Below, piece by piece: positions 48,620 through 58,300 of a stretch of 64,000 nt of DNA. The stretch is from Lepisosteus oculatus. Lineage: Eukaryota; Chordata; Actinopteri; Semionotiformes; Lepisosteidae. The stretch lies in NCBI RefSeq assembly GCF_040954835.1, contig NC_090723.1:3978001-4042000 (forward strand). Reading direction: 5' to 3'. The position numbers and the translations under genes are program-made. Position 1 is the first letter of the stretch; every line of letters begins with the position of its first letter. The notes beneath the pieces were generated by a model. That model searched no databases and was not told where the DNA came from. It was given only the letters and a program-made list of their open reading frames with translations.

Positions 48620-49730
48620 GACACAACCTGCTTGTAAAGAGCTGGAAGCAAATTGTAAAAATGCCTCAAATAGAACATTGCAATAAATGATTAGAAGCTC
48701 ATCTGGAATGAATGCCAGAAGACACAGGTGTTCTCCAGGACCAGGACTAAATAAATTACTCTTGTCTTAGAGATCCAGATCTCTTAAAATCGGCAACAGC
48801 TGGAAACCTTCGGAATGTGTTTAATTTGTTCAGCTAAGCTAATGGTCAGCTCGATTGGGTCATTTGGGGCAGAGCTGGAACAAATCCTTCCAGACACTAC
48901 AGCCCTGCGGTATTTTCTGTGATTTCTGTGCTAAATCTGTAATAAAATGGCCACTTTGACTTTTCTTCATCCTTTATTGCACTGCTCAGGCATGAACCTG
49001 TCATAATTATACCTAATAAACAGGTGAATAACATCCACACTGATTGTGCCCGTGTAAGTATAAATACTCAAATGATGACGCCGTAGTTTGAGTTGTGGAA
49101 TATCAAAGGAACATTGATATGTTCATACATACAGTAGCAATATTTATATTGCTCAGTGTTTCAACCCTATTCGCTACAGTTACAGGATAATTACACATTT
49201 TGCATGAAATTGTTTTTATAAGATTAAGAATCTGTTGGTCTCTGGTACGAATATGCTGTAAATGTAGAAAGAATGAGAAGTTTGCTGTCTCGTTTCGCGC
49301 TGTAGTGCTACACAGCCACCTTCTGATGAGAACCCGCATTACGAAGATCTGCATCTAGCCGGACGATTTCGAAACCGATTAGGTATTACTTTTTTTTTAA
49401 ATTAATACTCCACTTTATTATCAAAACCTTGACAGGATCCACAAACATCAGTTCAGAAATGCAGAAGACAATATTAATATCCCGAGTTTTAAACGTTTTC
49501 AAAACACCTACAGGTATACACGTATAAACTGTTTTATGAGCGTGTTTTCATTAAACGTCTTTAAGACCTCCGTCTTGCTGTTTAGCCTTCTTCAGGAGTG
49601 AGAGAAAGGTAGCAGGGATATAAAGCACAGGACAACAGAGGACACAGCAGTTAGGAAGATGTTATATATTTTACAGCATTTATTCCGCTTGTTGTTACAC
49701 TAATATATACAAAGATACAGCGTTGCTGCA

Positions 49731-49816
49731 CCGGAAGTAAAGAAGCGGTTGCCATAGAGACGAGCTTCTCTTGTGTGGTTGAATTTGCGACGCGGAGAGA
49801 ACAACGTCGGTGAAAC
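49731..49816 (+). promoter_or_regulatory. ccdc103: CCDC103 promoter with ETS site and RFX X-box, and first noncoding exon
   Basis: CCGGAAGT (49731-49738) is a perfect ETS/GABP core. GTTGCC AT AGAGAC (49748-49761) fits the RFX X-box layout of two half sites around a 2-base spacer, one half perfect and one partial. A donor AAAC|GTAAGT follows at 49816/49817. Acceptor TTTGTCAG at 50481-50488 would join it to the first coding exon. RFX control is usual for motile-cilia genes. Confidence 0.55.
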
Positions 49817-50566
49817 GTAAGTACTTTAAAAGTTTGTTTTATTTCAGAGTTCTCGAATAGTTTTAAATAAATTATCGAGGCATAATACAAGTGTTCAACA
49901 ATACGTAACACCAACAATTTATTCTAAATTTTGTTTGAAGTTACCTCTAGAGACGCTAAACTGAAAAGTGAATATTCGACGCTTTTTTTATTTTATTGAA
50001 TATTGGTTTGTGAGGTTGGAGCATATTTGGAACCAAAAAATAACTGTCTTAGGTGAGGATGAGGCAGGGGACGTAGAATTGTGTCATTTGAAAAACATTT
50101 GACTTGTAAAGGATTTCGCTTGTTGGAAACTAACCGTTTTAATGAAATGCACGGTCTTCCGTTGGCGGGGGGTAATTATGAAACACCTGTTTCAAGTCTG
50201 AAAAGCAAACTCCCCTGTTCTGTTCTTGCACAAGCCGGTTTGACAGACTTCTCCAAGGACGGGCTAACAAACGGTGCTGTAGCTTTGTAGGGACAGTGTC
50301 TAAGCTGAAGGACACGGGTTTGGTTTGCCTCTGGGGGGGGGGTTGTTTTTAATTCACTATTCAAAGCTGCAGTGCAAGGAGAACCAAAACAAACATTTTT
50401 GACGCTTTAAAAAAAAAAGCCATATTTTGGTTCATGCAAAGTGCTGCTTCCACTGTGGGGAAGGTGCCCCCCCCTGTCAGTTTGTCAGGAGCCGCGGTCT
50501 CTTTACTGGGGCCCCGTTGTTCACTGTCCGCCCCCCGGTAGAGTGGCCGCTGTCCCGGGCCTGAGG

Positions 50567-50709
50567 ATGGAGCAGGCCGAAGGCATCGACTTCGCCGCCC
50601 TGGAGCGGGAGCTCCGCGCCGCGCTGGAGGCGGACCGGCGGTACCAGAGAGAGAACGACGCCAAGTTCCGCGCCGTCCGGCAGCAGGTGGGCTCGTACGA
50701 GGAGTTCAG
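50567..50709 (+). CDS. ccdc103: CCDC103 coding exon 1
   Basis: The 143-nt exon carries the start codon and the charged N-terminal helix ending YEEFR across the junction. Donor CAG|GTAGGG. The 5' UTR part probably begins at 50489. Confidence 0.95.
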
Positions 50710-52519
50710 GTAGGGACCCTGCGGACGAGGGAGCTGCTCATGGCTTCGGTGTGCCTGTGCTTTACGAAGAGGGCGTGTAAAACGGCTTCATCTGTTCGGG
50801 TGACTTTCGCCTTCTAGACGTGCAGCCGCTCGGGAGAAAGTTCTGGACTGCGGGGCGAGTTGGCTGAAGTCTGTTTTTCGCGTGGTGCAACTCAAGTCGG
50901 TGGGCAAACACGGTTTAGCATTTCAAGCAGGAAACTAACGCTTCATCTCTTTACTGCCAAACTTAGTGGCACAGTACATTTATAGAAATTGATTAAATGT
51001 GGGATTTTGCCTTCTCCTGTGCCTTTACACGTGTTCATGAAGTGACATGCAGTGCTCAGGCTGATGATTCCAGTTAAGACGCCTGTCCTCGTCTTTGTCT
51101 CTTCTCAGGGATATTGTGTTGGCGTCTCACCTTAAACCTCTGGAGAGGAAGGACAAGGCAGGAGCCCCTAGGAAACAGCCATGGAACTCACTTGCCTTGG
51201 GATCTGGACAGAAAGAGCTCCCAGATTACGGGAGGATAGAGGTGAGTTTTGGGAGTGAAATAGTGATTGGTAATGGTTCCAGTATCTTCTTTGTGTGTCA
51301 TCACAGTATACTGCAATATAAGTACAACGTTGAGTATCCTAAACGCATGTTATGTATGAATATATTAATATATTGTTGTGGTTCAGAAGCTAAACATTTT
51401 TAATGCCCAGTAAAATTGCTTTATTCTGTAGGTTCGATAATGAGAAACTAGTTTTTAAAACCACTCTCCTTGTGCAAGTAAATGTGGCCACATATACGGT
51501 ACATCTGATCAGGATTGGTACTATTTATTAGCCCATGCTGGCCAAATGATCTGGTAAAACATTAAGTTGCCTGTCTTTGAACATTTAACACTGACCAGAT
51601 CATTCTGGGCTGACATCTTTAGGCCAGCCTTCATTGGGTGGGGCATACAGTACACACTGTGTTGTGGAATCCCCAGGAATGTCTTTCATTGTTTAGTGAT
51701 GCATTATTCTGATGAGGGAAATGGGGTTGACATTTGGCATTCATGCTAGAAACGGAAAGTCTTGGGCAAGATCCTTTTAGGATGTAGGTACCCATTTTTG
51801 CTCTTTTAATGTGTTTTGTGTCTCAGTTTTCTACATCTGTTGAAAGTGAAGCTGTAGTACTCAATTAATTTTGCTCAATTAATACTTCTGTTTGCTCATG
51901 AGGAATGATGCATAATGATCACACAGACACACTTATATCTGTGAGACAAAATGTACAAGGGCTGAAACTAGTGTTGTCTGTGTGTTTTGCATCCTCCTTG
52001 CAGAATGTGAATTTTGGTGCTAGTTTGACATTCCTACTCTTGTCTTGCCTGAAGGAGTCTGAATTCCAGCCCCGGACAGCAGCCGAATTCAACAGGGACT
52101 GGCGCAGGTGCAGGCAGAGCAGTGCTGAGAAGTACCGTCTGCTTCTGGCGCTGGGCGGGGAACAGCTGGGGAGGATCTTCAGTACCGAGATCGGGTTCGG
52201 GCTGCTCGGAGAATTCCTCCTCGTCCTTTCTGAAAACTTCACCCCCGGGGATGAGGTGGGTATCACTGAGGTGCTGAGGGGCCTGGCCCAGACCCAGCGG
52301 TTCAGCCTTAACGTGGCCTTCCTGAGCCAGACGGAGAGAGAGGGCTCTCGGCAGTTGTTTGAGAAACTGCTGGCGGCAGCAGACACTGCAGGGGCCATGG
52401 ATGACAAAACTCTGCTCCGTCCAACGCAGGACAACGGGACTGAAAAGGTAAAGAATACCGTAAAAGAGCTAAGAGACTTGATGCAGCTGTACAAGCTCAG
52501 TGCTGACTCTTCTCCCTGA
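50567..52519 (+). CDS. ccdc103: CCDC103, dynein arm assembly factor, 3 coding exons
   Basis: CCDC103 is a cytoplasmic and axonemal factor needed to attach outer dynein arms. Loss causes primary ciliary dyskinesia in people and the schmalhans phenotype in zebrafish. Exons 50567-50709, 51109-51241 and 52055-52519 join to 246 residues (human about 242). An N-terminal helix ([20 protein letters not shown]) is followed by [20 protein letters not shown], then the RPAP3-type C-terminal domain with [16 protein letters not shown] and [11 protein letters not shown]. All are close to the human protein. The start ATG has context GAGGATGG. FAM187A follows 391 nt later in the same direction. Confidence 0.95.
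51109..51241 (+). CDS. ccdc103: CCDC103 coding exon 2
   Basis: The 133-nt exon encodes [20 protein letters not shown] and PWNSLA. The [15 protein letters not shown] run is almost identical to human. Acceptor TCTTCTCAG, donor GAG|GTGAGT, phase 0. Confidence 0.95.
52055..52519 (+). CDS. ccdc103: CCDC103 coding exon 3
   Basis: The exon encodes the C-terminal helical domain and the stop. Two in-phase acceptors exist, ending at 52054 and at 52003. The first gives 246 residues, near the human length, and is preferred. The second would add a hydrophobic 17-residue stretch with no human counterpart. Confidence 0.85.
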   Translation, partial: ESEFQPRTAAEFNRDWRRCRQSSAEKYRLLLALGGEQLGRIFSTEIGFGLLGEFLLVLSENFTPGDEVGITEVLRGLAQTQRFSLNVAFLSQTEREGSRQLFEKLLAAADTAGAMDDKTLLRPTQDNGTEKVKNTVKELRDLMQLYKLSADSSP

Positions 52520-52910
52520 GACTTTTGCCACATTTCTGGACTAAGGTTTTGACAAGTTTAATTTAAAAGGATCTTGCTGAAAACCATTTAAGAGAGACAG
52601 TAACATTTGTCTGGGATTATGTTAATGATAATGTGACCAATTCTAATTCTACCGCATGTACTATAATTATTTCACATGTACATTTAACTGTTCTGTATCA
52701 ATACTTTTTACAATTTCAAAGCACGGTGGTGCGTTTGCAGTCCTGACTGATCAGTTAGTTTAGTCGGCTCCACGGCAACTCGGCCCTTGTGCTCGACATT
52801 CTAAACGCCATGGAAACCACGGAGGGTTCGAGAAGACAGCTGCAGGAACCTGATGTGACATTAATTCCACCTTCAGAGCTTAAGCCCATGCGCCCATATC
52901 GGATGTTGTG
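52520..52910 (+). other. CCDC103-FAM187A spacer without a canonical poly(A) signal
   Basis: I see neither AATAAA nor ATTAAA in these 391 nt. A possible acceptor, GTGCGTTTGCAG, ends at 52740. The 3' part carries an upstream ORF. The absence of a poly(A) signal fits a shared or read-through transcript, as known for the human pair. Confidence 0.55.
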
Positions 52911-52911
52911 A
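52810..52911 (+). CDS. Upstream ORF of FAM187A, 33 codons
   Basis: The ATG is in strong context (CGCCATGG). It encodes METTEGSRRQLQEPDVTLIP then PSELKPMRPYRML. Its stop TGA (52909-52911) overlaps the FAM187A ATG (52911-52913) in the form TGATG. This arrangement can act through termination and re-initiation. No similarity is recognised. Confidence 0.45.
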   Translation: METTEGSRRQLQEPDVTLIPPSELKPMRPYRML

Positions 52912-54167
52912 TGAAATGCAGAGAAGAGCTGCAGGCAACCCTGTTCTCCGTCGTCTTTCTCCTGGGGATGCCCTTGCGCCTTTCCGCTTACGAAGCGGTA
53001 CAGGAAGAGGAGACCATCTTCGCGAAGAAGCCCTGCCCGGCTTTCCTGGTGTTCGACAACACTGCGTACTTGGCGGACATGACGATTGAGCTTCCCTGCA
53101 GCTGCAAGCCCGAGGGGGTGTCCTCCGTGGTGTGGTACTACCAGAAGCACCTGGGCGGCGAGGACGCCGCGGCCCTGACGGATCACAACGGCACGAAGGT
53201 GGTCGACGCAGCGGAAATCGCGACGGGGTCGGACATCCGGAGTCGCTTCTCCATCCGCCTCTTCAGCCTCTTGATTTTCCGGTCGCGGCCGGCCGACTCG
53301 GGCCACTACACGTGCGGGACGGCGGGAGGGCAGTTCTTCTATGGCTACGACGTGGACGTCCAGGAGGCTGGCAAGGTGTCCTTCTCCCCGGAGCTGCCGG
53401 GGCAGTGGAGAGGCGCCGCCGGGACGGGGCCCTACCGCGTCTTCACGGGCTTCTGGCCCTGGTCCGTGTGCGACCGCTGCGGGGTCCGAGGGGAGCAGAC
53501 CCGCGTGGGGCTGTGCTACCTGCAGACAGACTACCTCTACGGCCGCTACAGGCACTCCCCGCCCCGGGTGGCGTCCTGTGGGTCCGCGTCCGTCCCCCGG
53601 CGCTTCAAGGAGGAGCTTCAGGAGAGGAGAGCGGAGCTGGCGGTCCGCCGCTGTCTCGCGGCTTGCCCGCCTGAACCGACGTTATCACCTGGGGAGAAGT
53701 CCCTGCTGGAGTTCCTGGGCTATGGGCTTAAAGCACCCCGTGTCCCAGTGAAATACTACACCCGTCCAGTGGGCTACCCTCTCGTCCTCGCTTGCCCCAA
53801 TGCTAGGCCCCAGCACGCCGTAGCCTGGGACAAAGGCAGGGTCCGGCTCTACCGCTCCAGCTACATGGAAGGGCTCAGCAATGCCACACGGATATACCTG
53901 GACTCCGGCCACCACCTGCACTTTCGTCCGCTGCAGCTGGAGGACAAGGGCACCTACTACTGCTGGCTGCAGGGCAGGGTAGCTGCGAAAGTAAGGCTCA
54001 GTGTGACCATGCGCTCAGGTGTCAAGAGGAAGCTCTCGGACCCCGAGTCCATCTACGCCCTGAAGACCATTTTGTTGAGCTACACTGTGTTCACCATCCT
54101 CTTTGTCCTGATTATAGTCGTGAGGCTCTTCTGGAATTGTCTCGCAAACAACCGGGCACCATGTTGA
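52911..54167 (+). CDS. fam187a: FAM187A, Ig-like membrane protein, single coding exon
   Basis: The 418-residue type I membrane protein is close to the human length. Order of parts: signal peptide about 1-26 (LFSVVFLLGMPLRL), first Ig-like domain (C63 or C65, W75, DSGHYTC ending at C135), a middle part with WPWSVCDRCGVRGEQTR that resembles the start of a thrombospondin type 1 repeat (W182, W184, C187, C190, C202), second Ig-like domain (C295, W306, YYC at C351), transmembrane segment about 386-407 and a short tail. The first ATG is 52911; the codon before it is GTG. GC content is much higher than in the flanks. The function is unknown. The gene is adjacent to CCDC103, as in human. Confidence 0.93.
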   Translation: MKCREELQATLFSVVFLLGMPLRLSAYEAVQEEETIFAKKPCPAFLVFDNTAYLADMTIELPCSCKPEGVSSVVWYYQKHLGGEDAAALTDHNGTKVVDAAEIATGSDIRSRFSIRLFSLLIFRSRPADSGHYTCGTAGGQFFYGYDVDVQEAGKVSFSPELPGQWRGAAGTGPYRVFTGFWPWSVCDRCGVRGEQTRVGLCYLQTDYLYGRYRHSPPRVASCGSASVPRRFKEELQERRAELAVRRCLAACPPEPTLSPGEKSLLEFLGYGLKAPRVPVKYYTRPVGYPLVLACPNARPQHAVAWDKGRVRLYRSSYMEGLSNATRIYLDSGHHLHFRPLQLEDKGTYYCWLQGRVAAKVRLSVTMRSGVKRKLSDPESIYALKTILLSYTVFTILFVLIIVVRLFWNCLANNRAPC

Positions 54168-54202
54168 CACTTGTGCTACTACTACTACAGCTGTTACAGT
54201 TA

Positions 54203-54208
54203 AATAAA
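54203..54208 (+). terminator. fam187a: FAM187A poly(A) signal
   Basis: AATAAA lies 36 nt after the stop, which would give a very short 3' UTR. GT-rich sequence follows. Confidence 0.6.
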
Positions 54209-54907
54209 AAAGGTGAGCTGTTAATCTCTTCTTGCAGAAGCTCAACATGTTGATGATTTAAATTTTACAGAAGTGGGAATCGTGTAAGTATTTCACTCGT
54301 GCCAGTTGTAAGATGAGCATGTAGGTTTACAAAACAAGAGTGGGCCATTAACAGTTAAGGCCATTATTATTAAATATTAGTAAGTAGTTAGATGGTGTTT
54401 TAGGTATAATTTAACTGTTCTTCTTTCTAAGTAGTTCGATGGTTAGAAGTGAGTAGTTATTTGATGAAAGTATTTTTCTTGTTGAAATTAGGCTGCTGTA
54501 TCTCACATGGTGGAAAATGCTGTCACTGGATAATTAAGTCCTCAAAAAACATGTAATGCAGAGGGGAAAAACCATTGAACAGAAAAATTAAACAGCATAT
54601 GATGGTAAACTATAGTGACAAGTGTCATATGGCTATAGTTATATATGAAAGGGTTTCATATTATTGTAAACTCATCTCCAAACCTGGTCAAATTAAGGGT
54701 ACCATAGTTGAGCCACTCTGGCTTTTAGCTTTAGCAATGATAGCAGTCTTCAATTTTAATTTTGTTGTCCTTTTGGGAAAGCTGAATTATTTTTAAGTTT
54801 AAGTGAACACAGGCTTATCAGTCATCTACACATAATTATCCACTGTTACATCTAAATTCAGAGCTCTTTCCTACTGATGAAGAACAAACCACAGACTTAT
54901 TAGTTAT
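54209..54907. other. Convergent intergenic spacer, nothing recognised
   Basis: AT-rich sequence separates the 3' ends of FAM187A and ACE. No coding or repeat signal was seen. Confidence 0.6.
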
Positions 54908-54913
54908 TTTATT
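54908..54913 (-). terminator. ace: Candidate ACE poly(A) signal
   Basis: TTTATT on the plus strand reads AATAAA on the minus strand, about 262 nt after the ACE stop. Other choices are possible. Confidence 0.4.
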
Positions 54914-55174
54914 CTAGAAATGCAAAACAGCTGCTGTTCTTTTTTCTCCATCATAATTAAATTAAAAAAGCTGCATACAGAATTCTCAAACTTTACAAAC
55001 AAAAGTGATTTAAACCTCTCTTTTTAAACTTTCCAAATTTTACAAATAAATTAAAAAAATTGTGTTGGCTCATTTGCATAGTCAAACACGTCTGACCCGA
55101 TTTTGTAAAAACCGGGGGGGGGAGAAGGACAGAAAAGGGAAACGGGAATTACTGCCAGGGAGGGAAGAGGGGGT

Positions 55175-55377
55175 CTATTTCAGCTCCAGCTCCGAGTTGG
55201 ATTTCTGTCTCTTTTTGGACTTGGATTTGTAGGCCAGGCAGATGGTGGCAATGAGTAGTCCCAGCCCCAGGACCAGCAGAATCCACTGGCCGGCCGCTGC
55301 CTGATCGCTGGTCAGGTTCATGCCCAGGAAGCTCACCTCCGCAGATCCGGTCACTTTCTCTGGCCCTTTCTCCGGTC
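55175..55377 (-). CDS. ace: ACE last coding exon (stalk, anchor, tail)
   Basis: The exon encodes a short stalk ([20 protein letters not shown]), the membrane helix [19 protein letters not shown], a basic stop-transfer stretch KSKSKKRQK and the end SELELK. The tail is much shorter than in human ACE. The stop is at 55175-55177. Confidence 0.93.
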
Positions 55378-58300
55378 CTGAAACTAAATCCACAGCAGTG
55401 AGCATTTATATACTTGCTGTCCATAAAACTGACCATCCCACAGCCACTGCACAACACGCAGTGGCTCTGTGAGTAATGAGAACAGTTTGCTCAGGAAGGG
55501 TGTGTTCCACATTTTCTCAGCTCAGTAGGGTCCAGATAAGAGCGCCTTTAGCAGAGGTTGTGTTGAGAATAACAGTACAATAATGAACGACGCACTACCC
55601 TGCTTCCTCTCGAGTTGAAAAACAGAAACCCAGGGATCACTGGGGTTTTCCTCAGGCCGGCTACTGCGAGAGTCCGTTCAATGGGTGAAATAGCTGACCC
55701 TTTACCATCTGAACTATTAGATCAAAAAAAGATTCTTCACAATAATAGTTTTTTCTGAAAGCCAAAAAGCTTAGACATTGCTCTTTCCGTGATATTTACA
55801 TCTTGTTGAGGTTGGCAAGGGGATTTAAAGTGCTGGTCTGACCTACCTGGGACCCAGTCGTACTCGGGCCATCCCAAAATGTCTCCATTTTTCTTGTTCT
55901 CCTTCTCTAGCCAGGTAATCAGGGGCTCGAAGTATTTCAGCAGAGCCTGGGCCGACATGTTGGGCTGCCCAGTGATCAACGTCATGGCCTCTGGCCACGG
56001 TTTACTGAACCCCAGCTGCATGACATCCCTGCAAGAGATTTGCAGACCATGTATGAGGAAATCTGGCTTTTCTTGCCATGTTTACGTGTTTTCTCTGCTT
56101 TTTGGAAGTGGGTAAAAAAAAATGGACAAATGTTGATTTAAAAAAAGCTAAGACAACATCTAGAATCACAAACGGTGGTCCACCATCTCCTGTCACACTA
56201 TACTAAATGGACCACCATGAGGTCAGTCTCATTTGCCATTTGTTTTAGCTTCTTCCATTTAGCAGCTGCAATGTCCTATGAAAGCAATTACTGGCCACTT
56301 CAGGAACAGTTTATATCCCTCAGCCAGATGGCCTCGTGCCCAATTCTGTGTGCCTCCAAGTATGCACAGTACATTACTATATAGAGTATAATGTCTCTGC
56401 ACAAACATAAAATTGAATTTAATGGTGGTCTGAACCATCAGACCAAATATCTTGTGCATTCTGTGGCACCTTGCAAAAAAAAAGCATCCGCATAAAAATC
56501 TTTCTCAAGAGAGAATGTGTTGGTAGCCAAACGGAAGGCTTATTCCAAGAAGGTTTGATGGCAGGTTTGATCTAAGCGTATTTGTCATACATGCTGATGC
56601 AAATCAGTTGATACACTGTTGCACCATACTAGTTCATCCTGAAAAAGAACTTTGCTTAAACCGCCATGTAATGAATCTACACAAATCCCAGAGTTGTCAA
56701 GGACAATAAAGCAGGATCAAATAATGCTATAGGAATGCTATGTCAAAAAGATCTGCTTAGCAAGTAATGAAGCAAATATTTACTTACTAGTTTTCCACAT
56801 TAGCCTGAGAGCCCTGGGGTTGGTTACAGTACTCACCCCAGTAACTTGCCAGCCTCCCTGGAGTTGTAGATGTCACACATGTGGAGTGGGCCAGTGTGTT
56901 TTGCTGCCTTGCAGAGAGCCTCATGGAACTGGAACTGGATCACGAAGCTGACAAAGTACCTGAGCAGCAGAGAGGCCCAGTCACTCATAGGCAACACAAC
57001 CAGACAAAAAGGACAAAAGCACTGGTTTGTTTTTTAAAAAATTCAAACACTGAGAGGCCTGTCCAGTGCTTCTCTTTAGATTGCACCCCATTTGTGTTTC
57101 TTTTATTGTATTCATTGTCAGGAATTATCAACAGCAATGATCATTTTCAGCACTGCCAGGATATAATGTTGCATGAAATGTCTACAAACTATTTCACAAA
57201 TAGTTGGACACAATCTTTGTCTCCTTGATGTATATTAAGCACTCTCCAGTATCTGCTTGTGTTTTCTTTTTCTTTCTGGTACTTGCTTGAGGTAAGTAGT
57301 ATTTAAGCAAGAACACATCCCTTAACTGAAATTCAAGGAGAATAGCAACATATAGAAATGTAGCTAATTTCAGTAATGATTAACACAAACACTTCTTTTC
57401 ACTTCTGCATCTCTTTCACCTTGGAGCTACTCCTCGTTTAACTCCACTTGGAATGAGAATGGGAGTTTGATTCTCCTCATACTATGGCCCTTAACCAAGC
57501 CTCAACCAAGTTATCCTTACTAAAGTACTCCCAACATTCACAAAGTATTCTTGAATGTTGCTGTCCCTCGTGAATTGTGTGTGAGCTCCCTTCTATTCTA
57601 TTTTGTTCTGTAAACCTGTGGTCCACACTCATCCTGCCAGTGTAGATGGACACAGACTTATAGATACGTATTGGGAAGGAGACCATTTACCTGACATAAG
57701 GGACATTGGCAGGAATATGAAACTTGGCACCAGGGTCAAAGTCTTCCTCTGAGCGAGGCACAGGCGGGCACAGTCCTTGATACTTCAGCCTGAAGGGTTT
57801 GGCAGCAGCAGAAGGAAAATTATCATCGATGCAAATTGAGGCAGGAAGTTATACAAATGTATCGGAGCAGGGATTAATCAGACAGGCCCCTATCGACTAT
57901 CCAGCAAAGACATACAGGTTTGCGTATCAAATGATAGTTTGCTCAGCAGGTGGGTGTTAGAAGAGTGTGTTCATGTGTCCTAAGATGTGGAGGTGTCAAT
58001 GCCAGAGAGTTAAGCTGTCTTAAAACAGCTACACTTTCCAAGTTATGTGCGTATAAAATGAGTGATTCCAAAATAAAAAAACACACATGGGAAGGTTTAT
58101 CAGAGTGTGCTGCCGGATGATGAGTACAAGATTTGTTTAATTGAATGACCAGTGTGGGCAAAGATCATGCTTGAAATATTTCCACTGTATTTTCTCCCTC
58201 CTGGTCTCGTCCCACGTGCTGCTCACACTTGTCTGACTAAAGCAGTGCACGAGCAGATACAAGCAGGGGAGCGGGGCAGCAGGTCCACTCTCACCTGAGG

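Larger units (their letters stand above)
44841..49730. other. Intergenic region between SRCIN1 and CCDC103
   Basis: It contains the LINE-like fragment above, two TTAGGG units near 45100, a C-rich run at 46741, a repeat-like segment at about 47485-47590 (AAGAAGAGGCTGGATGAGAT), the tail repeat and ATT microsatellite at 48400-48616, and a possible Penelope-like scrap near 49585. No gene is supported. Confidence 0.6.

Noticed and set aside
51919..52533. 204-codon open frame on the minus strand over CCDC103 exon 3
   Set aside because: It is the shadow of the real exon on the other strand. The sense frame matches human CCDC103 throughout.
52755..53555. Long open frame on the minus strand opposite FAM187A (266 codons), and long alternative plus frames at 53132-53751
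   Set aside because: They mirror a GC-rich coding exon whose third positions are mostly G or C. They have no splice logic or recognisable domain.
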